From positions 1-45,705 of the forward strand of contig JAGLCS010000049.1 of NCBI GenBank assembly GCA_023146115.1: a DNA stretch of 45,705 nucleotides, in the 5' to 3' direction. Positions within the stretch are counted from its first letter, which is position 1. Each line of letters starts with the position of its first letter. The notes below the pieces were generated by a model, which saw only the letters and a program-made list of their open reading frames with translations, searched no databases and was not told where the DNA came from. The DNA is from Abyssibacter sp. GTDB lineage: Bacteria > Pseudomonadota > Gammaproteobacteria > Nevskiales > OUC007. Made by a program: the position numbers and the translations under genes. Positions 1 through 7,308 of the stretch are shown one piece after another.

Positions 1-43
1 TTTCACGGCGGCGACAGGGGTTCGAATCCCCTTGGGAGTACCA
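1..43 (+). tRNA. tRNA-Glu (UUC), 3' part only
   Basis: The window opens inside the anticodon loop of a tRNA. Bases 1-6 (TTTCAC) read as U33, anticodon UUC and the 3' side of the loop. They are followed by the anticodon stem, a short variable loop, a T arm with stem AGGGG/CCCCT (16-20 with 28-32) around the loop TTCGAAT, the 3' acceptor strand TGGGAGT, discriminator A40 and an encoded CCA at 41-43. The anticodon-to-T-arm sequence closely matches the gammaproteobacterial tRNA-Glu that I remember from E. coli. The 5' half lies outside the window, so the cloverleaf cannot be checked in full. Confidence 0.93.
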
Positions 44-519
44 ATCCGCGCTATCCGGCACCCCCTCACTGGGGGGAGCACGCCCGTCAACATGACTGGT
101 AGCGTTTCGTCCTTTCGAAACAATCAGCGACTATGATCGCGGCAAAGCTGCACGTTTCATGCATCAAGACGCCATGCATGGCGATTGCAGCTCATGCACC
201 GACGCGGCTCCGGCAGAGTCGCTCTTTTCGGATCTGGACGGATGCACTACTACGACTCGACGGGTCGGCGCCGTTTGAAACGCCGATATGTCTGGGGCTG
301 CTACGGATTCTTCTTCGGAATCGTTGTCGGCGCCGTGCTCTCCGCCGGGCTGGGCTAAGCTGCCAGACCTCGGCAGGGAGCAATTTCGGTTGACTGTGGT
401 CTGACTCCCCAGCACTGGCGGCTCCACCGTCGGGGGCGAGGGTTGAGAGTTCGGATGACACTCCAGACTCTCAAGACAACGATCAAAACGTAAAAACGTT
501 CAACCGAAAGGATTGCGAA
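44..519. other. tRNA-protease intergenic region
   Basis: About 475 bases separate the tRNA from the Do protease. Just after the tRNA, CCCCC (61-65) and GGGGG (71-75) can form a short hairpin around TCACT, but no T-run follows, so it is only a weak terminator candidate. The middle holds one plausible small reading frame (242-358, listed separately). The stretch 359-500 shows nothing I recognise; a leader for the protease presumably lies there. I could not identify a convincing sigma-E or sigma-70 promoter by eye. Confidence 0.5.
242..358 (+). CDS. candidate small membrane protein (38 aa)
   Basis: This short frame runs from ATG 242 to TAA 358. The N-terminal half is strongly basic (GRRRLKRR at residues 8-15). 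The second half is a continuous hydrophobic, glycine-rich stretch from about residue 17 to 38, enough for one membrane span. The pattern suits a small inner-membrane protein with a cytoplasmic N-terminus by the positive-inside rule. Third codon positions are mostly G or C, as in neighbouring genes. A weak GGAT lies about 8 bases before the start. I recognise no family. It could be a chance frame; the amphipathic layout and codon bias are the only support. Confidence 0.42.
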   Translation: MHYYDSTGRRRLKRRYVWGCYGFFFGIVVGAVLSAGLG

Positions 520-1926
520 GTGAAGCTAAGCAAGATCTCTCTGCTGTTCACCGCGTTCGCTGCGGTCGCGACGCTGCTGGCTGCACCCGCGCACGCGGAC
601 AACCTGCCCGACTTCCGAACCCTGGTGAAACAGAACCAGGCGGCGGTCGTGAATATCAGCACCACCCAGGCTCAACCGGCCCAGGGCCAGGGCTTCGGTT
701 TTGACCTACCGGAAAACCACCCCTTCAACGAGTTCTTTCGCCGCTTCGGCGAGCCGAACATGCCGCGGCAAAGACCGGCCCAGTCGCTGGGCTCGGGGTT
801 CATCATCTCGGACAATGGCACGGTTCTGACCAACGCCCATGTGGTCAAGGACGCCGATGAAATCATCGTGCGCCTGTCCAACCAGCGCGAGCTGACGGCC
901 CAACTCATCGGCCTGGACGAGCGCTCCGACGTGGCGGTTCTCAAGATCGAGGCGTCCGATTTGCCCACATTGACCCTGGGCGATTCCGACAAGCTCGAAG
1001 TCGGCGAATGGGTATTGGCCATCGGGTCGCCCTTTGGCCTGGATTTCACTGCAACCCAGGGCATCGTTTCCGCCCTGGGCCGCAGCCTGCCATCCGACTC
1101 GTATGTCCCGTTCATCCAGACCGACGTCGCAGTCAATCCGGGCAACTCCGGTGGCCCGCTGATGAATACCAGCGGCGAGGTCGTGGGCATCAACTCGCAG
1201 ATCTATTCGCGCTCAGGCGGCTACCAGGGCGTGTCCTTCGCGATCCCGATCAACACGGCCATGCAGGTCGCCCGGCAGATCGAATCCAAAGGTTACGTCA
1301 GCCGCGGATGGCTGGGCGTAAGCATCCAGAACGTCACCCAGGATCTGGCACGCTCGTTCGGCCTTGACCGCCCGCGCGGCGCGCTCGTGGCCAATGTGCT
1401 GGACGGCAGCCCTGCCGAAAAAGCGGGGATCGAGCCCGGCGATATCATTCTCGAGTTCAACGAGCAGTCGGTCACCTCTTCCGCGTCGTTACCCCCCATC
1501 GTGGGCGAGACACCAGTCGGCAGTAAGGTGCCGGTTCTGATTCTGCGCGACGGCAAGCGCAAGACGCTGAAAGCCAAGATCGAGGAACTCAAGGAACAGG
1601 ATCAGCAAGTGGCCTCCAACGCCTCCGGGGGGGATCAATCCTCTGGCGGACTGGGCGCCAATGTGCGCGACCTCACCGATGACGAGCGCGAAGCCCTGGG
1701 CATCGATCGCGGCGGAGTCGTCATCGTCGGCATCGATCGGGACAGCCCGGCCGCTCAAGCCGGCATTCGAACCGGCGACGTCATCCGGCGCGTTGGCCGC
1801 GAAAACATCGGGTCGGCCAAGGAACTGCGCAAGGTCGTTGATGGTCTGCCCAAGGGCAAGCCAATCTCGGTGCTGGTGCAGCGCGGCGAAAATCCGCTGT
1901 TTGTGGCCGTGACCTTGCCGGACTAA
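520..1926 (+). CDS. periplasmic serine protease Do (DegP/MucD type)
   Basis: Envelope protease and chaperone of the HtrA (S1C) family, 468 aa, which degrades misfolded periplasmic proteins. An N-terminal signal peptide ends at AHA, about residue 26. The trypsin-like domain carries the full triad: His107 (TNAHVV), Asp137 (ERSDVAV) and Ser210 (NPGNSGGP). Two PDZ domains follow, at roughly 265-350 and 375-465. The start is GTG at 520, preceded by AAAGGA 7 bases upstream; the signal peptide begins right there. The gene stands alone and ends in a strong terminator. In Pseudomonas mucD follows the algU-muc genes; that context is absent here. A second Do-like protease lies at 24710, so degP/degQ/mucD naming is left open. 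Confidence 0.95.
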   Translation: MKLSKISLLFTAFAAVATLLAAPAHADNLPDFRTLVKQNQAAVVNISTTQAQPAQGQGFGFDLPENHPFNEFFRRFGEPNMPRQRPAQSLGSGFIISDNGTVLTNAHVVKDADEIIVRLSNQRELTAQLIGLDERSDVAVLKIEASDLPTLTLGDSDKLEVGEWVLAIGSPFGLDFTATQGIVSALGRSLPSDSYVPFIQTDVAVNPGNSGGPLMNTSGEVVGINSQIYSRSGGYQGVSFAIPINTAMQVARQIESKGYVSRGWLGVSIQNVTQDLARSFGLDRPRGALVANVLDGSPAEKAGIEPGDIILEFNEQSVTSSASLPPIVGETPVGSKVPVLILRDGKRKTLKAKIEELKEQDQQVASNASGGDQSSGGLGANVRDLTDDEREALGIDRGGVVIVGIDRDSPAAQAGIRTGDVIRRVGRENIGSAKELRKVVDGLPKGKPISVLVQRGENPLFVAVTLPD

Positions 1927-1950
1927 CAGAGCGTTTACGACGCTAGAGAG

Positions 1951-1976
1951 AGGCCCGGCTCTGCCGGGCCTTTTTT
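1951..1976 (+). terminator. intrinsic terminator after the Do protease
   Basis: A perfect 9-bp stem, AGGCCCGGC (1951-1959) with GCCGGGCCT (1963-1971), closes a 3-base loop and runs directly into six T residues. It lies 25 bases after the protease stop codon and before the convergent Nudix gene. Confidence 0.93.
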
Positions 1977-1984
1977 GTGTGTCC

Positions 1985-2662
1985 CTAGACCGGCCCGTTT
2001 GGAATCACCTCGGGACCACTTGCCGCCCAGTCCAGGAGACCACCGACCCTGGCCACAGCCGCGTACTGACGAAGCTGCGCAATCTGCGGCGGCAGCAGCA
2101 AGAATTGACCGCTGCGATGCGCCTCGATCGCCTCACCCGGGCTTAACCATCGGGACTCGGTCAGCTCGACGCCATCAACGGCCGCTTCGCCCTGGTCTGT
2201 GGGGGCGGCCGCCAGAAAGAAGCGCGTGGAATAGCGCAATGGGGACGAGCTTGGTGTCGTCCAGAAACTCACATAGTGCAACGGTGCCAACTGGGCGTCG
2301 GCAGCGTACGCGTTCACGGTCGACAACAAGCCTTCACCTCGGTGCAGCGCCTGACGCACCTGCATACGTTGCTCGTCTAACCAGCTCGCCCGCAGACAGG
2401 CCAGCCCGGTTTCTTCCAGGCATTCGCGAACGGCAGCGACCTTGTAGGGCTCCAGGTCAGTGCCGCTCAGCGCCAGTGGTGTCGGGATGGTCACATCCGC
2501 CAAGCCATCGTGAGTTTCGACCAGGCCGCCAGGAAACACCCAGGCGTTTGGCGCGAATCGAGCCGTTGCCGGGCGACGAACCATCAGCACACGGTTATCC
2601 GGTCGCGCCAACACCAACCCCGCGGCCGCGACGGGCACGGTGCCGGTCCTGCGCTTCGGCAT
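1985..2662 (-). CDS. Nudix hydrolase, NUDT19-like with split Nudix box
   Basis: A 225-aa Nudix-fold hydrolase, expected to cleave a nucleoside-diphosphate-linked compound. The catalytic part of the Nudix box is intact: R79-E-C-L-E-E-T-G86-L. The glycine part, FPGGLVE at 43-49, sits about 30 residues upstream instead of directly adjacent. An insertion at this place is known in the NUDT19/RP2p group, which act on CoA and acyl-CoA, so a CoA diphosphatase role is an inference. The frame is open upstream to 2842, but ATG 2662 has GAGG 5 bases before it and the conserved fold begins there. It starts 7 bases after the lipoprotein gene upstream on the same strand, so the two are probably co-transcribed. 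Confidence 0.85.
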   Translation of the reverse strand: MPKRRTGTVPVAAAGLVLARPDNRVLMVRRPATARFAPNAWVFPGGLVETHDGLADVTIPTPLALSGTDLEPYKVAAVRECLEETGLACLRASWLDEQRMQVRQALHRGEGLLSTVNAYAADAQLAPLHYVSFWTTPSSSPLRYSTRFFLAAAPTDQGEAAVDGVELTESRWLSPGEAIEAHRSGQFLLLPPQIAQLRQYAAVARVGGLLDWAASGPEVIPNGPV

Positions 2663-2669
2663 CACGACC

Positions 2670-3086
2670 TCAGGTGGCGTCCCGGCGCTGGCCGGACCAC
2701 TGTTCTCCGTTCTCGGTGATGCGGTACTGGACACGTTCGGAGAACGTGTCACCGACCTTGCCGTTGCGGAATCTCCGATAGGCAGCGAAACCGTTCTCAC
2801 CCAGGCCGCCGACGCCGTCGGTCTTAACCCAATCAGCCACATCCTTGAGCAAGCGGACCTTCACGTCAGCTTCCACGTCGTAGGTATTTGGGTTCACCGA
2901 ATGTTTTCTGACGATGTCGATGCTGACGATTTCATATAATCCCGGAAACGCGCGCATCCCCGGATACGCAAACGCCGAATCGAGTTCGGTTTTTACGATC
3001 GCTCGCGGGCTGGGTCCACTGACGCAGCCGGCAGCCGACACCAGCGCCAACGCGGCCAGCATCATCAGGATATTCTTGTAATTCAT
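2670..3086 (-). CDS. small predicted lipoprotein, function unknown
   Basis: A 138-aa protein with a lipoprotein signal: a short basic N-terminus, a hydrophobic run and a lipobox ending VSAAGC, the cysteine at residue 21. The mature part is mixed alpha/beta with no family I recognise. I chose ATG 3086 because the following residues (MNYKN) give a normal signal-peptide N-region. GTG or ATG starts at 3089, 3095 and 3098 are also possible and add a few residues. The chosen start overlaps the start codon of the divergent RDD gene (both read from CATG at 3084-3087). The Nudix gene follows 7 bases downstream. Confidence 0.78.
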   Translation of the reverse strand: MNYKNILMMLAALALVSAAGCVSGPSPRAIVKTELDSAFAYPGMRAFPGLYEIVSIDIVRKHSVNPNTYDVEADVKVRLLKDVADWVKTDGVGGLGENGFAAYRRFRNGKVGDTFSERVQYRITENGEQWSGQRRDAT

Positions 3087-3504
3087 GGCCACCATCACGT
3101 CGCCAGCCAGCCTTTGGATTCGTCTCGCCGCATTAGTCTACGACAGCCTCGTGGTCGCGGGGATCTGGATTCTCGGCACGTTTGCCGTGCTGCCTTTAAC
3201 CGGTGGGGTGGGTGTCACCGCCGGCATGCCCTGGTACCGCATCTACCTGTTCGCCCTGGCCGCGCTGTTCTTCGTCGGTTTCTGGTGCCGCGCAGGCCAG
3301 ACGCTGGGCATGCAGGCTTGGCGCTTGCGGGTTCGCAGCCGCAGCGGCGGGCGGCTGATGATTACCCAGGGGGTTGTCCGCCTCGTGGTTGCCTGGGTCA
3401 CACTGGGGCTTGGGTTTCTTTGGTGCCTGATCGACCCTGAGCGACGCGCGCTGCACGACCTGGTCGCGGGCACCGAAGTCGTGCGTGAGCCACGATCGCA
3501 ATAG
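3085..3504 (+). CDS. RDD family membrane protein
   Basis: A 139-aa inner-membrane protein of the RDD family. It shows hydrophobic segments at about residues 15-40, 48-66 and 92-115 and the family-typical residues: an Arg/Asp pair in the first helix region (IRLAALVYDS) and the pattern GQTLGMQAWRLRV after the second helix. It ends with CLIDPERRALHDLVAGT, also typical. RDD proteins are poorly characterised, and some have been proposed as transporters. A stop codon at 3079 in frame makes ATG 3085 the only good start. That start overlaps the ATG of the divergent lipoprotein gene. The GH5 gene follows after 53 bases. Confidence 0.9.
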   Translation: MATITSPASLWIRLAALVYDSLVVAGIWILGTFAVLPLTGGVGVTAGMPWYRIYLFALAALFFVGFWCRAGQTLGMQAWRLRVRSRSGGRLMITQGVVRLVVAWVTLGLGFLWCLIDPERRALHDLVAGTEVVREPRSQ

Positions 3505-3557
3505 ATTGTGGCCACCGTGGTCTCAAGCTCTTCGCCCCACAAAACCGCAGAACCCTC

Positions 3558-5300
3558 ATGCTCAGACGATCGATGTTGTGCAGCGCCATGCTGGGCGCAT
3601 TGCTCAGCATGAACGCCATCGCGTATTCGGCCTCTGGCGGGCGTATTGTCGACGCGCAGAACCGCGTGGTGCAGTTGCGCGGCGTGAACTGGTTCGGTTT
3701 CGAAACCGAGACGCACGCGCCCCACGGCCTGTGGGCTCGCGCATGGCAGGACATGCTGTCGCAAATCGAAAGCATCGGCGCGAATGCCATTCGCGTTCCG
3801 CTCTGCCCGGCGACCATCGACGGCGTCGCGACACGGGGCCAGGACCCGGCGCTCAATGCCGACCTGCTCGACATGGATTCGGCGCAGTTGCTCGACCACT
3901 TCGTTCGCGAGATGAGCGCACGCGGTTTCTACGTGCTGCTGGACCACCACCGGCCGGATTGCGAACGCATCTCACCACTTTGGTACACCCAGGATTATTC
4001 CGAGAGCGCCTGGATCGCCGATCTGTCAGAGCTGGCCCGGCGATTTCGGGATGTGTCAGGCGTTATCGGCATTGACCTGAAGAACGAGCCGCATGGCAGC
4101 GCGACCTGGGAATCCGGACGTGTCGCAACCGACTGGAACCGCGCGGCCGAGCGTGCGGCCGAAGCGGTGTTAAAAGTGGCCCCGCACTGGCTCATGTTTG
4201 TCGAGGGGATCAGCGACACCAGCGAATGCTCACAGCCCGGCCCGGCGTTCTGGGGCGAGAATCTGGAGCCGATGGCCTGCACGCCACTGAATATTCCCGC
4301 CGACCGGCTGGTGCTCGCGCCCCACACCTATGGCCCCGATGTTCATCCGCAGCCCTATTTCGACGATCCGCGATTCCCCGCGAATATGCCGGCGATCTGG
4401 GAGCGGCGCTTCGGCCAGTTTGTCGCTCAGGGATACACCGTCATGCTGGGCGAATTCGGCGGGCGCTACGGTGAAGGCGATCCACGTGACCGCGCCTGGC
4501 AGGATGCGCTGGTCTTCTACCTGATCGGCAAGGGCATCGACAGCGGATTTTACTGGTCGTGGAACCCCAACTCCGACGACACCGGAGGACTGCTACGGGA
4601 TGACTGGACAACCCTGCATCAGGAGAAAGTAGCGTTGCTACGCACACTTTGGTTCGGTAACCCACGACCGCCCGAACGTGCACCGGAGGCAACCTTCGAG
4701 GAGGCGCATGCCCCTACGCCGATGCCTCCACATGCCGGCAAACCGCCCCGTCCCACACCGGCATCTGCCATCACGACGCAGGTCGATCGCCTGTCGACAT
4801 GGGAGCAAGGCCAGTGCGAGCAGGTGACTGTACGTAACGACTCGCGGCATGCCGTTCTATGGAAAACCACCCGACCACTAGACGGAACAATTTCGCAGCT
4901 CTGGAACGCCGTCATGACCAGCACGGACCTGGGCTCGGAGTTCCGGGGCGTGTCGTGGAACGCCACCCTGGCGCCCGGCACAAGCGCCCACTTCGGTTAT
5001 TGCCTGGAACGACGAACGACCAACCGCCCAGCGTCGCCACCCACCAGCCGGGGCGTATCCACACAGCTCGCCGTGCAATCCGACTGGGGCGCGGGCTATT
5101 GCGTGCAGGCGAAGGTGCGCAACACTGCGGCGGATACGATCACCTGGTCCGCAGAGGTTCCGATCGATGGGCGGGTACGCGAACTCTGGAATGCGCGGTT
5201 CAGCCGCGAGGGCGACACGCTGACCGTCATCGGCGAACCTTACAACGCGCAGCTCGCACCCGACGCACAGACGCAATTCGGTTTTTGCGCATTGCGCTAA
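3558..5300 (+). CDS. secreted GH5 glycosidase with two CBM2 modules
   Basis: A 580-aa exported endoglucanase-type enzyme, likely acting on cellulose or a related beta-glucan. The order is signal peptide (to about residue 25), GH5 barrel (about 28-365), a proline-rich linker (about 370-403), then two carbohydrate-binding modules of family 2 (about 405-485 and 500-580). The acid/base is Glu177 in DLKNEPHG and the nucleophile is Glu299 in MLGEFGG. In the first module, Trp415, Trp449 and Trp467 align with the three surface tryptophans of CBM2; in the second, Trp510 and Trp544 are kept but the third position is Tyr562. Each module has a likely disulfide pair (Cys420-Cys482, Cys515-Cys577). The start has no strong ribosome site. 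A small exported protein follows immediately. Confidence 0.93.
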   Translation: MLRRSMLCSAMLGALLSMNAIAYSASGGRIVDAQNRVVQLRGVNWFGFETETHAPHGLWARAWQDMLSQIESIGANAIRVPLCPATIDGVATRGQDPALNADLLDMDSAQLLDHFVREMSARGFYVLLDHHRPDCERISPLWYTQDYSESAWIADLSELARRFRDVSGVIGIDLKNEPHGSATWESGRVATDWNRAAERAAEAVLKVAPHWLMFVEGISDTSECSQPGPAFWGENLEPMACTPLNIPADRLVLAPHTYGPDVHPQPYFDDPRFPANMPAIWERRFGQFVAQGYTVMLGEFGGRYGEGDPRDRAWQDALVFYLIGKGIDSGFYWSWNPNSDDTGGLLRDDWTTLHQEKVALLRTLWFGNPRPPERAPEATFEEAHAPTPMPPHAGKPPRPTPASAITTQVDRLSTWEQGQCEQVTVRNDSRHAVLWKTTRPLDGTISQLWNAVMTSTDLGSEFRGVSWNATLAPGTSAHFGYCLERRTTNRPASPPTSRGVSTQLAVQSDWGAGYCVQAKVRNTAADTITWSAEVPIDGRVRELWNARFSREGDTLTVIGEPYNAQLAPDAQTQFGFCALR

Positions 5301-5340
5301 TCGCGTGACAGACTGAGCGACGATGCTCAGAGACACTGCT

Positions 5341-5832
5341 ATGCGAACTCTTGTGGCGCTCGCGCTTTGCGCCTGCCAGGGATCGGCCCTCGCCGGTAGC
5401 GCCGACGACTTCGACTTTTGGGTCGGTCGATGGGCCTTGACCTGGGGCTCGGACGGTCAGGCCACCAACACCGTCGCCAAAGTGCTGGATGGCAAGGTCA
5501 TCCAGGAGCAATTCGATGCCCGTCCGAATGATCGGCTCGTCGGGTTGAGCTTATCGGTCTACGACGCCAAGTCGGATGAATGGAAACAGACCTGGGCCGA
5601 CAACACTGGCGCCTATCTGGATTTCACCGGCGGCCTGAATCCGGACGGCACCATGGAATTGTTCCGCCCCGCCACATCCGAGGATGGCGACCCCATGCTG
5701 CAGCGCATGGTTTGGTACAACATCCGGGGCAACTCGCTGGACTGGAACTGGGAACGATCACTCAACGGCGGCCAGAGCTGGGAAACCGTGTGGAAGATCC
5801 ACTACGAGCGCATCAAGGTGTCTGGGCGTTAG
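5341..5832 (+). CDS. small exported protein, DUF1579-like
   Basis: A 163-aa protein with a signal peptide (hydrophobic run LVALALCA, cleavage near ALA-GS at about residue 18). The mature part contains DFDFWVGRW, regular beta-strand patterns and several tryptophans, resembling DUF1579-like or lipocalin-like beta-barrels. I cannot name a ligand or reaction. An in-frame ATG at 5323 would add six residues; neither start has a clear ribosome site. It lies 22-40 bases after the GH5 gene on the same strand, so the two are probably one transcript, but the neighbourhood alone does not prove a role in polysaccharide use. Confidence 0.72.
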   Translation: MRTLVALALCACQGSALAGSADDFDFWVGRWALTWGSDGQATNTVAKVLDGKVIQEQFDARPNDRLVGLSLSVYDAKSDEWKQTWADNTGAYLDFTGGLNPDGTMELFRPATSEDGDPMLQRMVWYNIRGNSLDWNWERSLNGGQSWETVWKIHYERIKVSGR

Positions 5833-5860
5833 CGAAGCGCCGACTGAATCAATAAGCCAG

Positions 5861-6493
5861 CTAGAAGTTAACGGCCGCTCCGACGCGAAACTCCGTGGTA
5901 TCAAGCGTCTCGTAGTCTTGCGCCGACAGCACGATGGAAAACGCGTCGGTGAGACCCCAGCGGAATCCGCCGACGAAAACGCGCTCGTCTTCGAAGGTGT
6001 CATCATCGGCATCGGTGATGTCGATATAAGTGTATCGACCGAACAGCTCGCTCTGATCCCCGATCGGCAAGGAAAGTCCCAGCGATCCGCCGACGCCATT
6101 GTTCTGGATGGACGTGACCTCCGTCATCGGAGTGGCCGGATCGTCGTCCTGCAAGCGAACGCGCATGTGCTCGAAGCTGACGGCGACCTGTAGTGCCAAA
6201 CCCCCAGCATCTTCGAACACCAGCCGCGGGCCGGCACCAACGCTGGCCGTCACGAAGTCCAGCTCCGGCGATTTCTGATCATGCCGCCAGTCAAAATCCG
6301 CATACCACGCGGCGTAGTCCCAGAACGACTTGGCGAAGCGGAAGCCGAACCCCAGATCGCTGTCGCGATCCGGTCCGTCCATGCCGAATTCGGTCTGCCC
6401 GTAGTGCAGTTCAAAATAATTGGCCTGGGTGGAATTTGCCGCGCAAACCCCCGCCCAAGCCAGCAGGCCCAAGATGGCCAGTCCCTTGATCAT
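5861..6493 (-). CDS. outer-membrane beta-barrel protein
   Basis: A 210-aa protein with a signal peptide cleaved near residue 19 (VCAAN). The rest is alternating beta-strand sequence with aromatic girdle residues, and it ends in AAVNF with the terminal phenylalanine typical of barrels recognised by the Bam complex. It fits the small OmpW/Omp_b-brl class of 8-stranded barrels. Substrate or function cannot be read from the sequence. It is convergent with the small exported protein upstream on the other strand and follows the peroxiredoxin gene by about 110 bases. Confidence 0.78.
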   Translation of the reverse strand: MIKGLAILGLLAWAGVCAANSTQANYFELHYGQTEFGMDGPDRDSDLGFGFRFAKSFWDYAAWYADFDWRHDQKSPELDFVTASVGAGPRLVFEDAGGLALQVAVSFEHMRVRLQDDDPATPMTEVTSIQNNGVGGSLGLSLPIGDQSELFGRYTYIDITDADDDTFEDERVFVGGFRWGLTDAFSIVLSAQDYETLDTTEFRVGAAVNF

Positions 6494-6604
6494 CGGAATC
6501 TCCGTTCCAGTTGCGTCTCCTGCAATCGATCATAGCGGAGTCGGTCAACGGACGGACATTGAGCAGCCTTGCCGTTCATGAAACACGAAGCCGGAACCGG
6601 CCGA

Positions 6605-7240
6605 TCAGGATCCCGGTTGCTTCACGACGCGCAGGTACGAGGTCTTCGCATCCCAGCCATTGGGAAATTTGGTACGCGCTTCTTCGTCGGATACCGACGG
6701 CACGATGATCACGTCATCGCCCGACTCCCAGTTCACCGGAGTGGCGACCTGGTGTTGATCGGTGAGCTGCAGGGAATCGAGCACCCGCAGAATCTCGTTG
6801 AAGTTGCGCCCGGTGGACGCCGGATAGGTGAGCGTTAACCGGACCTTCTTTTGCGGATCGATGATGAAGACCGACCGCACGGTCAACGTGCTGCTGGCGT
6901 TGGGGTGGATCATGCCGTACAGCTCGGACACCTTGCGATCCGCATCGGCGATCATCGGAAAGTTCGGTTTAACGCCTTGAGTCGTCTCGATATCCTTGGA
7001 CCAGCCGTGGTGATCGTCGACAGAATCCACCGACAAGCCGATCACCTTGGTGCCACGTGCTTCGAACTGGTCCTTCAGCTTGGCCGTGTAACCGAGCTCG
7101 GTCGTGCAAACCGGCGTGTAGTCCTTGGGGTGCGAGAACAGCACACCCCAGGCGTCACCCAACCACTCGTGGAATCGCAGACGACCTAGCGTGGTGTCTG
7201 CCTCGAAATCAGGGGCCAAATCGCCAAGTTGTAGCGCCAT
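6605..7240 (-). CDS. 1-Cys peroxiredoxin (Prx6 type)
   Basis: A 211-aa thiol peroxidase that reduces hydrogen peroxide, organic peroxides or peroxynitrite. The active-site motif is HPKDYTPVC, giving the peroxidatic Cys45 with Thr42 in the usual place. It is the only cysteine in the protein, so this is a true 1-Cys enzyme needing an outside reductant. The long C-terminal part with TPVNWESGDDVIIVPSV and FPNGW is typical of the Prx6 subfamily and its dimer form, and the length fits. The frame is open far upstream (to 7546), but ATG 7240 begins the conserved N-terminus and has AGAGG 8 bases before it. The MATE exporter gene lies 68 bases upstream on the same strand. Confidence 0.96.
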   Translation of the reverse strand: MALQLGDLAPDFEADTTLGRLRFHEWLGDAWGVLFSHPKDYTPVCTTELGYTAKLKDQFEARGTKVIGLSVDSVDDHHGWSKDIETTQGVKPNFPMIADADRKVSELYGMIHPNASSTLTVRSVFIIDPQKKVRLTLTYPASTGRNFNEILRVLDSLQLTDQHQVATPVNWESGDDVIIVPSVSDEEARTKFPNGWDAKTSYLRVVKQPGS

Positions 7241-7308
7241 GTCGCATGCCTCTTTGTGAACCTGCGCCAAACCATGCGCCCGGCGCCAGCAAGTCTCAAG
7301 ACATGTGC

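Noticed and set aside
1-519. Integration site or genomic island next to the tRNA gene
   Set aside because: No integrase, no repeat of the tRNA 3' end found in the window, and neighbouring genes are ordinary core genes.
1975-2781. 268-codon frame antisense to the Nudix gene
   Set aside because: Pro/Arg/Ser-rich shadow frame; the opposite strand carries a Nudix box and a good ribosome site.
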